Positions 16,734 to 24,502 of a stretch of DNA of 40,066 nucleotides are shown here, piece by piece. The notes below the pieces were generated by a model. It ran no database searches. It worked only from the letters and a program-made list of their open reading frames with translations, and was not told the DNA's origin. Positions within the stretch are counted from its first letter, which is position 1, and each line of letters begins with the position of its first letter. Origin of the DNA: Terrisporobacter sp. (GTDB taxonomy: Bacteria > Bacillota > Clostridia > Peptostreptococcales > Peptostreptococcaceae); assembly GCF_017888745.1 (NCBI RefSeq), contig NZ_JAGHFM010000257.1:1-40066 (forward strand). The letters run 5' to 3'. Position numbers and translations under genes: made by a program.

Positions 16734-18092
16734 ATGAACTTGAAAAATAAAAATGTCTTACTAGTTGGTCTTGCAAAAACAGGAGTATCCACTATAAAGT
16801 TATTAGATAAACTAGAATCAAACATAATAGTAAATGATATCAAGGATAAAGAAAAACTTAAAGATATATTAGAAGAGTTAAAAGACATAAAAAACGCTGA
16901 ATACATTCTAGGATATCATCCAGAAAATGTAGATCATATAGATATAGCAGTAGTATCTCCAGGTGTTCCATTAGACTTACCTTTTATATTAAAACTAAAA
17001 GAAAAACAAATTGAAATAATAGGAGAAGTTGAATTAGCATATAGATTATCCAAAAATCCTATATTTGTTGGAATAACAGGAACAAATGGAAAGACTACAA
17101 CAACATCTTTAGTAGGTGAAATATTTAAAGCAGCTCAAAAAGACACATATATAGTTGGAAATATAGGAAATCCAGTTATAGAGACAGTAGAGACTACAGA
17201 TGAAGACTCATATCTTATAACAGAATTGAGTTCTTTCCAATTAGAAAGTATAGTAGACTTTAAACCAAAAGTTGCATCAATATTAAACCTTTCTCCAGAT
17301 CATTTAAACAGACATCATACTATGGAAAATTATATAGCTGCTAAAGCTAATATATTCAAAAATCAAAACTATGATGATTTTGCTATATTAAATTATGATG
17401 ATAAACAAGTTAGAGCGTTAAGTGAAAAATGCAATGGCCAAGTTATTTTCTTCTCAAGAAGAGAAAAGCTTGATAAAGGTGTATATTTAGATGAGAGCGA
17501 CAATATAGTTATAGATATCGAAGAAAAAATAGTTTTATTAAATAAAAAAGAATTAAGTTTACCAGGACCACATAATTTAGAAAATTGTATGGCTGCAATA
17601 GCAATGGCTTATGTGTGCAAAATTGATTTAGAAACATTAAGAGAAGTACTTAAAACATTCAAGGCAGTAGAACACAGGTTAGAGTATGTAAGAACTTTAC
17701 ATGATATTATATTTGTAAATGATTCTAAAGGAACTAATCCAGATTCAACTATCAAAGCAATTCAATCTTATGATAACCCAGTTATATTAATTGCTGGAGG
17801 ATATAATAAAGACAGTGATTACAATGAATTGCTAGCAATAGGCAAAAAAAATATTAAAGCTTTAGTTTTAATGGGTGAGACAGCCCCTTTAATAGAAGAA
17901 TGTGCAAAAACTAAAGATTATAAAACTATTATAAGAGTAAATAATATGAAAGAAGCTGTTGAAGCTTCATATAGCCTAGCAAGTAAAGGTGATGTAGTTC
18001 TTTTATCACCTGCATGCGCAAGCTGGGATATGTACAAAAGTTTTGAAGTGAGAGGAATGGACTTCAAAGATAATGTTAACAGCTTAAAATAA
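16734..18092 (+). CDS. murD: UDP-N-acetylmuramoylalanine--D-glutamate ligase
   Basis: MurD adds D-Glu to UDP-MurNAc-L-Ala using ATP. The 452-residue protein has the N-terminal Rossmann-like domain (VLLVGLAKTGVST, about 7-19), the P-loop GITGTNGKTTTTSL (about 112-125), and the ELSSFQLES and NLSPDHLNRH segments of the central domain. The C-terminal domain contains VNDSKGTNPDST and LLSPACASWDMYKSFEVRG, both diagnostic of MurD. The start ATG is preceded by GGGGG. The stop TAA at 18090-18092 directly abuts a hairpin that masks the Shine-Dalgarno of spoVE, so translation of murD may control translation of the next gene. Confidence 0.98.
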   Translation: MNLKNKNVLLVGLAKTGVSTIKLLDKLESNIIVNDIKDKEKLKDILEELKDIKNAEYILGYHPENVDHIDIAVVSPGVPLDLPFILKLKEKQIEIIGEVELAYRLSKNPIFVGITGTNGKTTTTSLVGEIFKAAQKDTYIVGNIGNPVIETVETTDEDSYLITELSSFQLESIVDFKPKVASILNLSPDHLNRHHTMENYIAAKANIFKNQNYDDFAILNYDDKQVRALSEKCNGQVIFFSRREKLDKGVYLDESDNIVIDIEEKIVLLNKKELSLPGPHNLENCMAAIAMAYVCKIDLETLREVLKTFKAVEHRLEYVRTLHDIIFVNDSKGTNPDSTIKAIQSYDNPVILIAGGYNKDSDYNELLAIGKKNIKALVLMGETAPLIEECAKTKDYKTIIRVNNMKEAVEASYSLASKGDVVLLSPACASWDMYKSFEVRGMDFKDNVNSLK

Positions 18093-18122
18093 CTCCTTCA
18101 AAGCAATTATTGCGGAATGGAG
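18093..18122 (+). promoter_or_regulatory. Hairpin masking the spoVE Shine-Dalgarno
   Basis: CTCCTTC (18093-18099) pairs with GAA (18115-18117) and GGAG (18119-18122) around a bulged T. An inner GCAA/TTGC stem (18103-18106 with 18110-18113) has a 3-nt loop. GGAG is the core of the spoVE ribosome-binding site. The left arm begins at the first base after the murD stop, so a terminating ribosome would melt it. Confidence 0.5.
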
Positions 18123-18135
18123 GGTAGTCTATCAG

Positions 18136-19266
18136 ATGCCTAGTAAAATTTTAAAAAAACAAATTAACAAAGGTATGAAGACTGATTTTGACTCAGTGGT
18201 ATTTTATACTACTATGGTATTGGTATTTTTTGGGATTATCATGGTGTTTAGTGCGAGTTATATTCAAGCCTCATTTAAACATCACGATCCCTATTATTTT
18301 TTAAAAAGAGATTTAATTTATGCAACACTGGGTTTTACAGGTATGATGATTCTTTCAAATATTGACTATAGGCTTTGGAAGAAATATTCTACACATGTTT
18401 GTGTAATAGCCATAATTTTTTTAGTATTAGTTTTAACTCCTCTAGGAATAGAAGCAAATGGTGCTAAAAGATGGCTAGGTGTGGGAGGTGCAACTTTCCA
18501 ACCATCAGATATAGCAAAATTCGCATGTGTAGTAATTACAGCGAAATTAATAGAAATAAGATATGACAAAATAAAATCTTTGACAAAGGGAATTTTACCA
18601 CTTTTAATTATGCCTACGGTATTTTTTATACTAATAATGGCTGAACCTAATATGTCAACAGCAGGAACTGTTATACTTGTAGTATTTGTTATGTTGTTTG
18701 TTGCAGGTATGAATATGAAATTTGTTGGAGGAATGGGATTAGCTGGAGTAGGATTATTTGCCGCTTTAGTTTTAGCAGAACCTTATAGATTGAAACGTAT
18801 GACGGCATTTTTAGATCCTTTTCAAGACCCACTTGGATCAGGATATCAGGTTATTCAAAGTTTGTATGCATTAGGCTCAGGTGGATTATTTGGTCTTGGT
18901 CTTGGAAAGAGTAGACAAAAATATTTCTACATACCAGAACCACAAAATGACTTTATCTTTGCAATCATAGGTGAAGAATTAGGATTAATAGGATGTATAC
19001 TAGTTATTATGCTATTTATACTATTAGTTTATAGATGCGTAAGAATAGCCTTAAAATGTGAAGACATATTTGGATGTATGCTAGTTATAGGTATAGGAGC
19101 GTTAATTGGTATTCAAGCTGCATTAAATATTGCTGTAGCAACATCATCAATGCCAAATACAGGAGTAGCACTGCCGTTTATAAGTTATGGAGGTACATCA
19201 CTGACCATGCTTATGGGTGAAATAGGAATAGTGTTAAATGTCTCCAAGCATGTCAAGATTAATTAA
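18136..19266 (+). CDS. spoVE: SEDS-family peptidoglycan glycosyltransferase, SpoVE/FtsW type
   Basis: SEDS proteins polymerise lipid II into glycan strands with a class B PBP partner. This 376-residue protein has about ten transmembrane segments and family landmarks: MVFSASYIQAS (about 35-45), ANGAKRWLGVGGATFQPSD (about 109-127) with FQPSDIAKFA, DPLGSGYQVIQS and the GLGLGKSRQKYFYIPEPQNDFIFAIIGEE block, and the closing ISYGGTS. Its partner is probably SpoVD, five genes upstream. The start ATG is 11 nt from the end of GGAGGG, which is long, and that Shine-Dalgarno lies in a hairpin. SpoVE and FtsW cannot be separated by sequence alone; context with SpoVD and the C. difficile parallel favour SpoVE. 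Confidence 0.9.
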   Translation: MPSKILKKQINKGMKTDFDSVVFYTTMVLVFFGIIMVFSASYIQASFKHHDPYYFLKRDLIYATLGFTGMMILSNIDYRLWKKYSTHVCVIAIIFLVLVLTPLGIEANGAKRWLGVGGATFQPSDIAKFACVVITAKLIEIRYDKIKSLTKGILPLLIMPTVFFILIMAEPNMSTAGTVILVVFVMLFVAGMNMKFVGGMGLAGVGLFAALVLAEPYRLKRMTAFLDPFQDPLGSGYQVIQSLYALGSGGLFGLGLGKSRQKYFYIPEPQNDFIFAIIGEELGLIGCILVIMLFILLVYRCVRIALKCEDIFGCMLVIGIGALIGIQAALNIAVATSSMPNTGVALPFISYGGTSLTMLMGEIGIVLNVSKHVKIN

Positions 19267-19280
19267 CAGGAGATGATAGG

Positions 19281-20525
19281 ATGAAAGTATTACTATCTGG
19301 CGGAGGAACAGGAGGTCATGTTTATCCTGCCATAGCAATCGCAAACAAAATAAAAGAAGAAAATCCTGATTGTGAGATATTATTTGTAGGGACGGAAAAA
19401 GGTATAGAATCAGAAATTGTTCCTAAGTATGGATATGAATTAAAAACTGTTACAGTACAAGGATTTAGAAGAAAAATAGATTTAGAGAATATAAAAAGAG
19501 TTTTTAAACTATGTAAAGGTTTAGAAGAATCTAGAAGAATTGTTAAAAAATTTAAACCGGATATAGTAATTGGGACTGGTGGATATGTTAGTGGACCTGT
19601 TCTTTTTAATTCTGCCCTTAGTAAAACTACTACAATAGTTCATGAACAAAACTCTTTCCCAGGAGTAACTAATAAAATATTATCTAAAGTGGTTACAAGA
19701 GTTCTTACAAGTTTTGAAGATTCTCATAAAAGATTTCCAGAAGATAGTAGAAATAAATTAGTACTTACAGGAAACCCGGTTAGAAAAGAAATATTGCAAT
19801 CTAGAAAATCAATATCAAGAAAAAAACTTGGTATAAGTGAAGATAAAAAAATGGTTCTTTGTTACGGTGGTAGTGGTGGATCAAGAAAAATAAATGATGC
19901 CATGAAACTTGTAATTAAGAATATGATAGATGAGGATGTAGCATTTATATTTGCAACTGGAAAAGTATACTATGATGAATTTATACAATCTTTAGGTGAT
20001 ATACAATTAAAACCTTATCAAAGAATTATGCCTTATTTAGATAATATGGCAGATGGTTTAGCGGCTAGTGATATAGTAATAGGAAGCGCTGGTGCAATAT
20101 CTTTAGCAGAAATAACTGCACTTGGTAAGCCATCTATAATAATACCTAAAGCATACACAGCAGAAAATCACCAAGAATATAATGCAAAAAGTATAGAAGC
20201 TCAAGGAGCTGGTATTGCCATATTAGAGAAAGAATTGACTCCAGAAAGATTAAATGAAGTAGTATTTAAATTATTAGGAGATAGAGAGCTTTTAATAGAT
20301 ATGTCAAATGCAAGTAAGGCTGCTGGTAAGCCTCAAGCTATTGATGCCATATATGATGAAATAATGGTTGCATATAATGAAAATAAAAAAATAAAATCAT
20401 CAAAAAAAGTTAGTAAAGTTGAAGATGTTAAAGATAAAAATAAAGATGGTGAAACTATTATAAAAGAAGAAAAAGATAATAGTGAATCTAAAGAAATCAA
20501 AACAATTGGAATAAAGAAAAAATAA
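19281..20525 (+). CDS. murG: Lipid II synthase (UDP-GlcNAc transferase) with charged C-terminal tail
   Basis: MurG adds GlcNAc to lipid I on the inner face of the membrane, giving lipid II. GGGTGGHVYPAIAIA (7-21) is the glycine-rich N-terminal loop; GTGGYVSGP, HEQNSFPGVTNK and the GSAGAISLAEITALGKPSIIIP block form the UDP-GlcNAc and acceptor sites. At 414 residues it is about 50 longer than usual. The excess is a C-terminal tail from about residue 367, rich in Lys, Glu and Asp and without obvious fold. The gene follows spoVE by 14 nt with AGGAGATG upstream, and a strong terminator closes the operon. Confidence 0.97.
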   Translation: MKVLLSGGGTGGHVYPAIAIANKIKEENPDCEILFVGTEKGIESEIVPKYGYELKTVTVQGFRRKIDLENIKRVFKLCKGLEESRRIVKKFKPDIVIGTGGYVSGPVLFNSALSKTTTIVHEQNSFPGVTNKILSKVVTRVLTSFEDSHKRFPEDSRNKLVLTGNPVRKEILQSRKSISRKKLGISEDKKMVLCYGGSGGSRKINDAMKLVIKNMIDEDVAFIFATGKVYYDEFIQSLGDIQLKPYQRIMPYLDNMADGLAASDIVIGSAGAISLAEITALGKPSIIIPKAYTAENHQEYNAKSIEAQGAGIAILEKELTPERLNEVVFKLLGDRELLIDMSNASKAAGKPQAIDAIYDEIMVAYNENKKIKSSKKVSKVEDVKDKNKDGETIIKEEKDNSESKEIKTIGIKKK

Positions 20526-20532
20526 CATATAT

Positions 20533-20585
20533 CCCCTAATCATAATATTTATAAAAAGGAATTTAATATTATGATTAGGGGCATT
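20533..20585 (+). terminator. Terminator of the murF-murG operon
   Basis: A perfect 17-bp inverted repeat pairs 20533-20549 with 20565-20581 (CCCCTAATCATAATATT and its complement), with a short T-rich tail. Confidence 0.85.
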
Positions 20586-20790
20586 TTGTATAAATATTAT
20601 TTATAATGTACTATTGATCGCTGATTCATATACTGTGATAGAGGTATTGGATAGTACTAGATATAAAATTGAAATTGATGATTATGGTTTAATAAATGTG
20701 AATTTTTAATAAGCGATATTTACTATGTATAAAGAAGATATGAATATATAGAAAAAAAGCTAAGAAATTTATGCCAAGATATAAAAAGTA
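20584..20790 (+). pseudogene. Possible decayed coding remnant
   Basis: One frame encodes a coding-like segment ending VIEVLDSTRYKIEIDDYG and a few more residues, with a stop at 20707-20709. A second frame from about 20732 continues with KKLRNLCQDIKSIKDLL into the terminator. No start codon with a Shine-Dalgarno precedes either segment. The two could be parts of one frameshifted small gene. I recognise no family, and the call rests only on protein-like composition. Confidence 0.25.
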
Positions 20791-20819
20791 TAAAAGACCT
20801 TTTGGTCTTTTATTTTTTT
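20790..20819 (+). terminator. Strong orphan terminator
   Basis: ATAAAAGACC (20790-20799), loop TTTT, GGTCTTTTAT (20804-20813), then T6. No intact gene lies directly upstream, which fits a decayed gene or a small RNA. Confidence 0.88.
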
Positions 20820-21025
20820 GAAAAAACTATAATTGCATCTTAGGTAATAAGGTTATTTAATGGTATCTAATTAAAAAATAACAAATTATTTGTAAGAAAT
20901 AGATTTAATTTGCTAACTAAAAAATTAAAGTTTTGTAGGGATTTACAGGTTGAAGGAAGTATTTAAAATATAAGAGTATTATTAAAATATAATGTTTTAT
21001 AGTAAAAAAATTAGGGGGTGTGTGC

Positions 21026-21757
21026 TTGAAAAGGAGAAGGAAAATTAATACACACAAATTAATAGGAATTTTGTTTTTTTCTTTGCTATTAATAATATGC
21101 ACATGTTTCTTTTTAAATAGTGACTTATTTGATATAAAAGAGGTTGTGATAAAAAATAATGAAAATCTTAGTAAAAAGGAAGTTAATAAGTTATTAAATA
21201 TTGATAAAGAAAAAAATATATTTTTTTATGATTTAGAGAAATTAGAGAAAAGATTAAAAGAGAACAATTATATAAAAGAGTGCTATATAAAAAGGCAATT
21301 ACCAAATAAATTAATAGTGGAAATCAAAGAAAAAAATATCATAGGACCTCTATATAATAATAAGTCTTATTGCTATATAGATGATGAAGGAAGGTTAGTT
21401 GAAGAAAAAAGAGAATTAGAAGATGATTCATTTCTTATCAATGTAGACTATAGTATAAGAAATGAAAAAATAAGATTTGTTAATAATGATAAAGAAGTCT
21501 TATTGAAATTAATGAATACATTAAAGGAAGAGAATATAATTAGGACTTTAAGTACTATTAATCTAAATAGTGTATCTACAATTAATATAAAATGTAAGAG
21601 TGGACTTACTATTGATTTAAATAAAGATGATAATATAGATAAAAATATAACTAAGCTAAGCCGAGTATTAGTAGATTTGCAAAGTAGAAAACAAAATTAT
21701 GGAAAAATTGATTTCACATGTAGTAGTTATATATTATATAAACCTTACTCTAAGTAA
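21026..21757 (+). CDS. ftsQ: Cell-division protein FtsQ/DivIB
   Basis: FtsQ/DivIB is a bitopic divisome protein that binds FtsL and DivIC/FtsB outside the membrane. The 243-residue product has a basic N-terminus (MKRRRKINTHK), one transmembrane helix (about 12-31), and a POTRA-type domain (FDIKEVVIKNNENLSKKEVNKLL, then residues through about 105, with YIKRQLPNKLIVEIKEK). A beta domain and short tail follow. GGGGG (21014-21018) ends 7 nt before the TTG at 21026 and only 1 nt before a GTG at 21020, so I choose TTG. ftsA does not follow; ftsZ is next after 425 bp. Confidence 0.9.
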   Translation: MKRRRKINTHKLIGILFFSLLLIICTCFFLNSDLFDIKEVVIKNNENLSKKEVNKLLNIDKEKNIFFYDLEKLEKRLKENNYIKECYIKRQLPNKLIVEIKEKNIIGPLYNNKSYCYIDDEGRLVEEKRELEDDSFLINVDYSIRNEKIRFVNNDKEVLLKLMNTLKEENIIRTLSTINLNSVSTINIKCKSGLTIDLNKDDNIDKNITKLSRVLVDLQSRKQNYGKIDFTCSSYILYKPYSK

Positions 21758-22065
21758 AAATATAGAAATTTATTAATACTATAAAATAACTTTGAAGTTA
21801 TAACTATTCTAAAATGAAATACTCATTGGAAGTTTATAGGATTTATGGATGGAAAATGTTTGCTTATGGTAAAATATAATCAATTTATTGAAATTTTTCA
21901 TAAAATTAGAAAATATGTATTTTCAAATCCTTATAATTGAGAGTATAATAATATAGAGAATAGAAAGCTTTTATATTATTTTATTTAAAAAGATATTTAT
22001 CGATGTTATTTGACAATATGATAAGGAAAATAACTATATATAAATCTATATATATATGATATATA

Positions 22066-22092
22066 AAAGGAAAATAAATATTTTTGTAGAAT
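22066..22092 (+). promoter_or_regulatory. SigH-type promoter upstream of ftsZ
   Basis: AAAGGAAAA (22066-22074) fits the -35 RnAGGAwWW, and GTAGAAT (22086-22092) fits the -10 RnnGAAT, with 11-nt spacing as in the Bacillus SigH consensus. Bacillus ftsAZ also has a SigH promoter for the switch to polar division. Confidence 0.5.
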
Positions 22093-22106
22093 AAGATAGT
22101 TATATG

Positions 22107-22137
22107 TTAACAAAAATGTTAGATAAAATGATATAAT
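22107..22137 (+). promoter_or_regulatory. Vegetative extended -10 promoter of ftsZ
   Basis: TGATATAAT (22129-22137) is an extended -10. TTAACA (22107-22112) lies 19 nt upstream of TATAAT as a -35. The predicted start is about 40 nt before the ftsZ ATG. Confidence 0.6.
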
Positions 22138-22182
22138 CATAATACATAACTATTTAATGCAAAAGATAGGGAGGTTTAGATA

Positions 22183-23358
22183 ATGAGTAATAATAGAATT
22201 GACATAGAAACGGACAACAATAATGCCATTATAAAAGTTATTGGTGTCGGTGGCGGTGGAAATAATGCCGTAAACAGAATGATAAGAGAAGAATTAAAAG
22301 GAATAGATTTCATTTCAATAAATACTGATAAGCAAGCTTTATTATCTTCTATGGCCGAAAATCAAGTTCAAATCGGAGAAAAACTAACTAGAGGGTTAGG
22401 GGCAGGAGCTAAACCTGAAGTTGGTAAAAAAGCTGCTGAAGAAAGTAGAGAACAAATAGTTAGCTTACTTGAAGGAACGGATATGGTGTTTGTTACTGCA
22501 GGTATGGGTGGAGGTACTGGAACAGGTGCGGCACCAATAGTTGCAAAGTTAGCAAAAGAAATGGGGATTCTTACTGTAGGGGTTGTAACTAAACCTTTTG
22601 GATTTGAAGGGAAGGTAAGAATGAAAAATGCTGAAGAAGGTATAAAAGAGTTAAAAGCTAGTGTAGATACACTAATAACTATACCTAATGATAGATTATT
22701 ACAAATAGTACAAAAAAATACTTCTATGGTAGATGCATTCTCTATAGCAGATAATGTGTTAAAACAAGGTATACAATCAATATCTGACTTAATCAAAATG
22801 CCAGGTCTTATAAACTTAGACTTTGCCGATGTAACTTCTATAATGAAGGATAAAGGTTTAGCGCATATGGGAATCGGTATAGCTAGTGGGGAGAATAGAG
22901 CTATAGAAGCAGCTAAAGAAGCTATACAATCACCACTTCTTGAAACTTCTATAAAAGGAGCTAAAGGGGTATTACTTAATGTTGCTGGTGGAGGAAATTT
23001 AACATTATTCGAAGCTAATGCTGCATCAAGCTTAGTAACAGAATCATGTGATCCAGAAGCTAATATAATATTTGGTACTTCTATAAGAGAAGATTTAGGT
23101 GAAGAAATTGCTATAACTGTTATAGCAACAGGATTTGAAACTAATCCATCACAAGGGTTTGAAGATTCTTTTAAAAATAGAGGAATGAATAGACCTTCTG
23201 AAACAATAAGTAAAAAAGTTGAAGAAGAAGTAGCTGTTGCTAAAGAAGAAAAAGTGCAAGAACCGGTAGAAGTTAAAAAAGTTCATACATCTCATACTAA
23301 TGATTTGGATGATGATTTACCACCAATACCTGTTTTTTTAAGAAGAAATAGAAAATAG
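22183..23358 (+). CDS. ftsZ: Cell-division GTPase FtsZ
   Basis: FtsZ is the tubulin-like GTPase that forms the Z ring at division and polar septum sites. The protein is 391 residues. The N-terminal nucleotide loop is [10 protein letters not shown] (21-30), the tubulin signature [10 protein letters not shown] is at 109-118, and NTDKQAL and the T7-loop region [11 protein letters not shown] are present. A flexible acidic linker precedes the conserved C-terminal peptide [13 protein letters not shown], which binds membrane anchors. No ftsA lies beside it; SepF or another anchor may be used, but this cannot be seen here. Tandem promoters precede it and a terminator follows. The start ATG has GGGAGG upstream. 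Confidence 0.98.
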   Translation: MSNNRIDIETDNNNAIIKVIGVGGGGNNAVNRMIREELKGIDFISINTDKQALLSSMAENQVQIGEKLTRGLGAGAKPEVGKKAAEESREQIVSLLEGTDMVFVTAGMGGGTGTGAAPIVAKLAKEMGILTVGVVTKPFGFEGKVRMKNAEEGIKELKASVDTLITIPNDRLLQIVQKNTSMVDAFSIADNVLKQGIQSISDLIKMPGLINLDFADVTSIMKDKGLAHMGIGIASGENRAIEAAKEAIQSPLLETSIKGAKGVLLNVAGGGNLTLFEANAASSLVTESCDPEANIIFGTSIREDLGEEIAITVIATGFETNPSQGFEDSFKNRGMNRPSETISKKVEEEVAVAKEEKVQEPVEVKKVHTSHTNDLDDDLPPIPVFLRRNRK

Positions 23359-23370
23359 CATATTTACATA

Positions 23371-23398
23371 AAAATAAGAAGCCTAGGCTTCTTATTTT
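23371..23398 (+). terminator. Terminator of ftsZ
   Basis: AAAATAAGAAGCC (23371-23383) and GGCTTCTTATTTT (23386-23398) form a near-perfect palindrome ending in a T run, 12 nt after the stop. Confidence 0.88.
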
Positions 23399-23520
23399 TG
23401 TTATAATACTAAATTATTATGCATATTATTAAATATAAAGAAAGATATGTAATTATGCCAAAATAGTTTTAATAACTATTTATTATACTGATTAAAAAAG
23501 TTATATATTATTATTTGAAA

Positions 23521-23550
23521 AAAGAAAAGAAAGAATCTTTTCTTTTTTTG
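23521..23550 (+). terminator. Second terminator before spoIIGA
   Basis: AAAGAAAAGA (23521-23530) pairs with TCTTTTCTTT (23536-23545) and a T run follows. It ends about 30 nt before the spoIIG promoter and may insulate it from ftsZ read-through. Confidence 0.7.
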
Positions 23551-23577
23551 TGTTTTTTTATAATAAACTTATTCCTA

Positions 23578-23624
23578 TTCGACTGTTAAAACTGACATAT
23601 TATTTTTTTTTACTGACTTATAAT
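23578..23624 (+). promoter_or_regulatory. Spo0A-activated spoIIG-type promoter
   Basis: CTGACA (23592-23597) and TATAAT (23619-23624) are separated by 21 nt, too far for an ordinary SigA promoter but like the Bacillus spoIIG promoter (22 nt). TTCGACT (23578-23584), the reverse of a 0A-box-like AGTCGAA (6 of 7 to TGTCGAA), lies just upstream near -50. The start codon is about 20 nt after the predicted transcription start. Confidence 0.65.
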
Positions 23625-23650
23625 ATATACATGAAAAGGGGGCGTAAATA

Positions 23651-24478
23651 ATGTATCTAGATATCTACATTATTGAAAACCTATTAATAAATTATATTAT
23701 TATAAGTTGTACATCTGTGCTTATAAAAAATCCAAATGGTTTTATAAGGAAAATAATAGGAGCAATTATAGGGACTATATATTCAGTAATATATCTGTTT
23801 CCAAGGATGCATTTTTTTTACACACTACCTTCAAAAACAATTTTTATTATAACTATAGGACTTATATCTTTTATTTACACAGATAGAAAAGGTTTATTAA
23901 AAGTACTTACTAGTTTCATCTTAGTTAATATTTTTATTTGTGGAAGTACATATTTTATAATTTATTTTACGGGTATAAGCGACTTAAAAATTTCATTTAT
24001 AATAATATGCACATATATAAGTTGTCAGTTATTAAAGAAAATATATTCGGACATTACATTAATTAATCATATTAAGGAATTTACAAAGGATATAACAATA
24101 AGTTTATTAGGAGAAGAATTAAAGTGTGTTGCTCTTTTGGATAGTGGAAATTTATTAAAAGATCCAATAAGTAAAAGTGATGTGATTATGGTAAATTCTA
24201 ATATTTTAAAAAAATATTTACCTGAAAACTATAATTATGAAAGTGTAGATATCCTTTTAACAGAAAAAATTATTAATAACTTAAGTGAGGATATATCAGC
24301 TCGTGTGAGAATAATACCATATAATCATGCTACTAGTAGCAAAACAAGCATGATACTAGGTGTTAAGGCAGATTATATACTTGTAGATAATAAAAAGATA
24401 GGCAATATTATACTTGGTATATCAAATTTTACTGATGAAAATTATAATGCCATATTAAATCCAAGTATAATTTGTTAG
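23651..24478 (+). CDS. spoIIGA: Pro-sigma-E processing aspartic protease SpoIIGA
   Basis: SpoIIGA is a membrane aspartic protease that removes the pro-sequence of SigE in the mother cell after polar septation. The 275-residue protein has about five hydrophobic segments in residues 1-130 and a cytoplasmic protease domain. The active-site segment is ALLDSGNLLKDP (161-172), with the putative catalytic aspartate D164. The gene sits directly before its substrate sigE, as in all known spoIIG operons. It is driven by the widely spaced promoter described above. The start ATG follows GGGGGCG. Confidence 0.95.
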   Translation: MYLDIYIIENLLINYIIISCTSVLIKNPNGFIRKIIGAIIGTIYSVIYLFPRMHFFYTLPSKTIFIITIGLISFIYTDRKGLLKVLTSFILVNIFICGSTYFIIYFTGISDLKISFIIICTYISCQLLKKIYSDITLINHIKEFTKDITISLLGEELKCVALLDSGNLLKDPISKSDVIMVNSNILKKYLPENYNYESVDILLTEKIINNLSEDISARVRIIPYNHATSSKTSMILGVKADYILVDNKKIGNIILGISNFTDENYNAILNPSIIC

Positions 24479-24502
24479 GTCTAAAAATGGGGAGGGTTAC
24501 AA

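Larger units (their letters stand above)
20526..21025 (+). other. Intergenic region between murG and ftsQ
   Basis: The 500 bp hold the murG terminator, the possible coding remnant, a second strong terminator, and about 200 nt of AT-rich sequence before ftsQ. The ftsQ promoter should lie in the last part. TATAAT occurs near 20987, but I find no well-spaced -35. Confidence 0.6.
21758..22182 (+). other. ftsQ-ftsZ intergenic promoter region
   Basis: The 425 bp contain no gene and no clear terminator. Several promoter-like elements occur: TTCAAA/TATAAT with 16-nt spacing (21922-21949), a perfect TTGACA (22010-22015) lacking a well-spaced -10, a SigH-like promoter (22066-22092) and an extended -10 promoter (22107-22137). 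Confidence 0.6.

Noticed and set aside
21011..21022. GTG at 21020 as ftsQ start
   Set aside because: It nearly touches the GGGGG Shine-Dalgarno; the TTG at 21026 has normal spacing.
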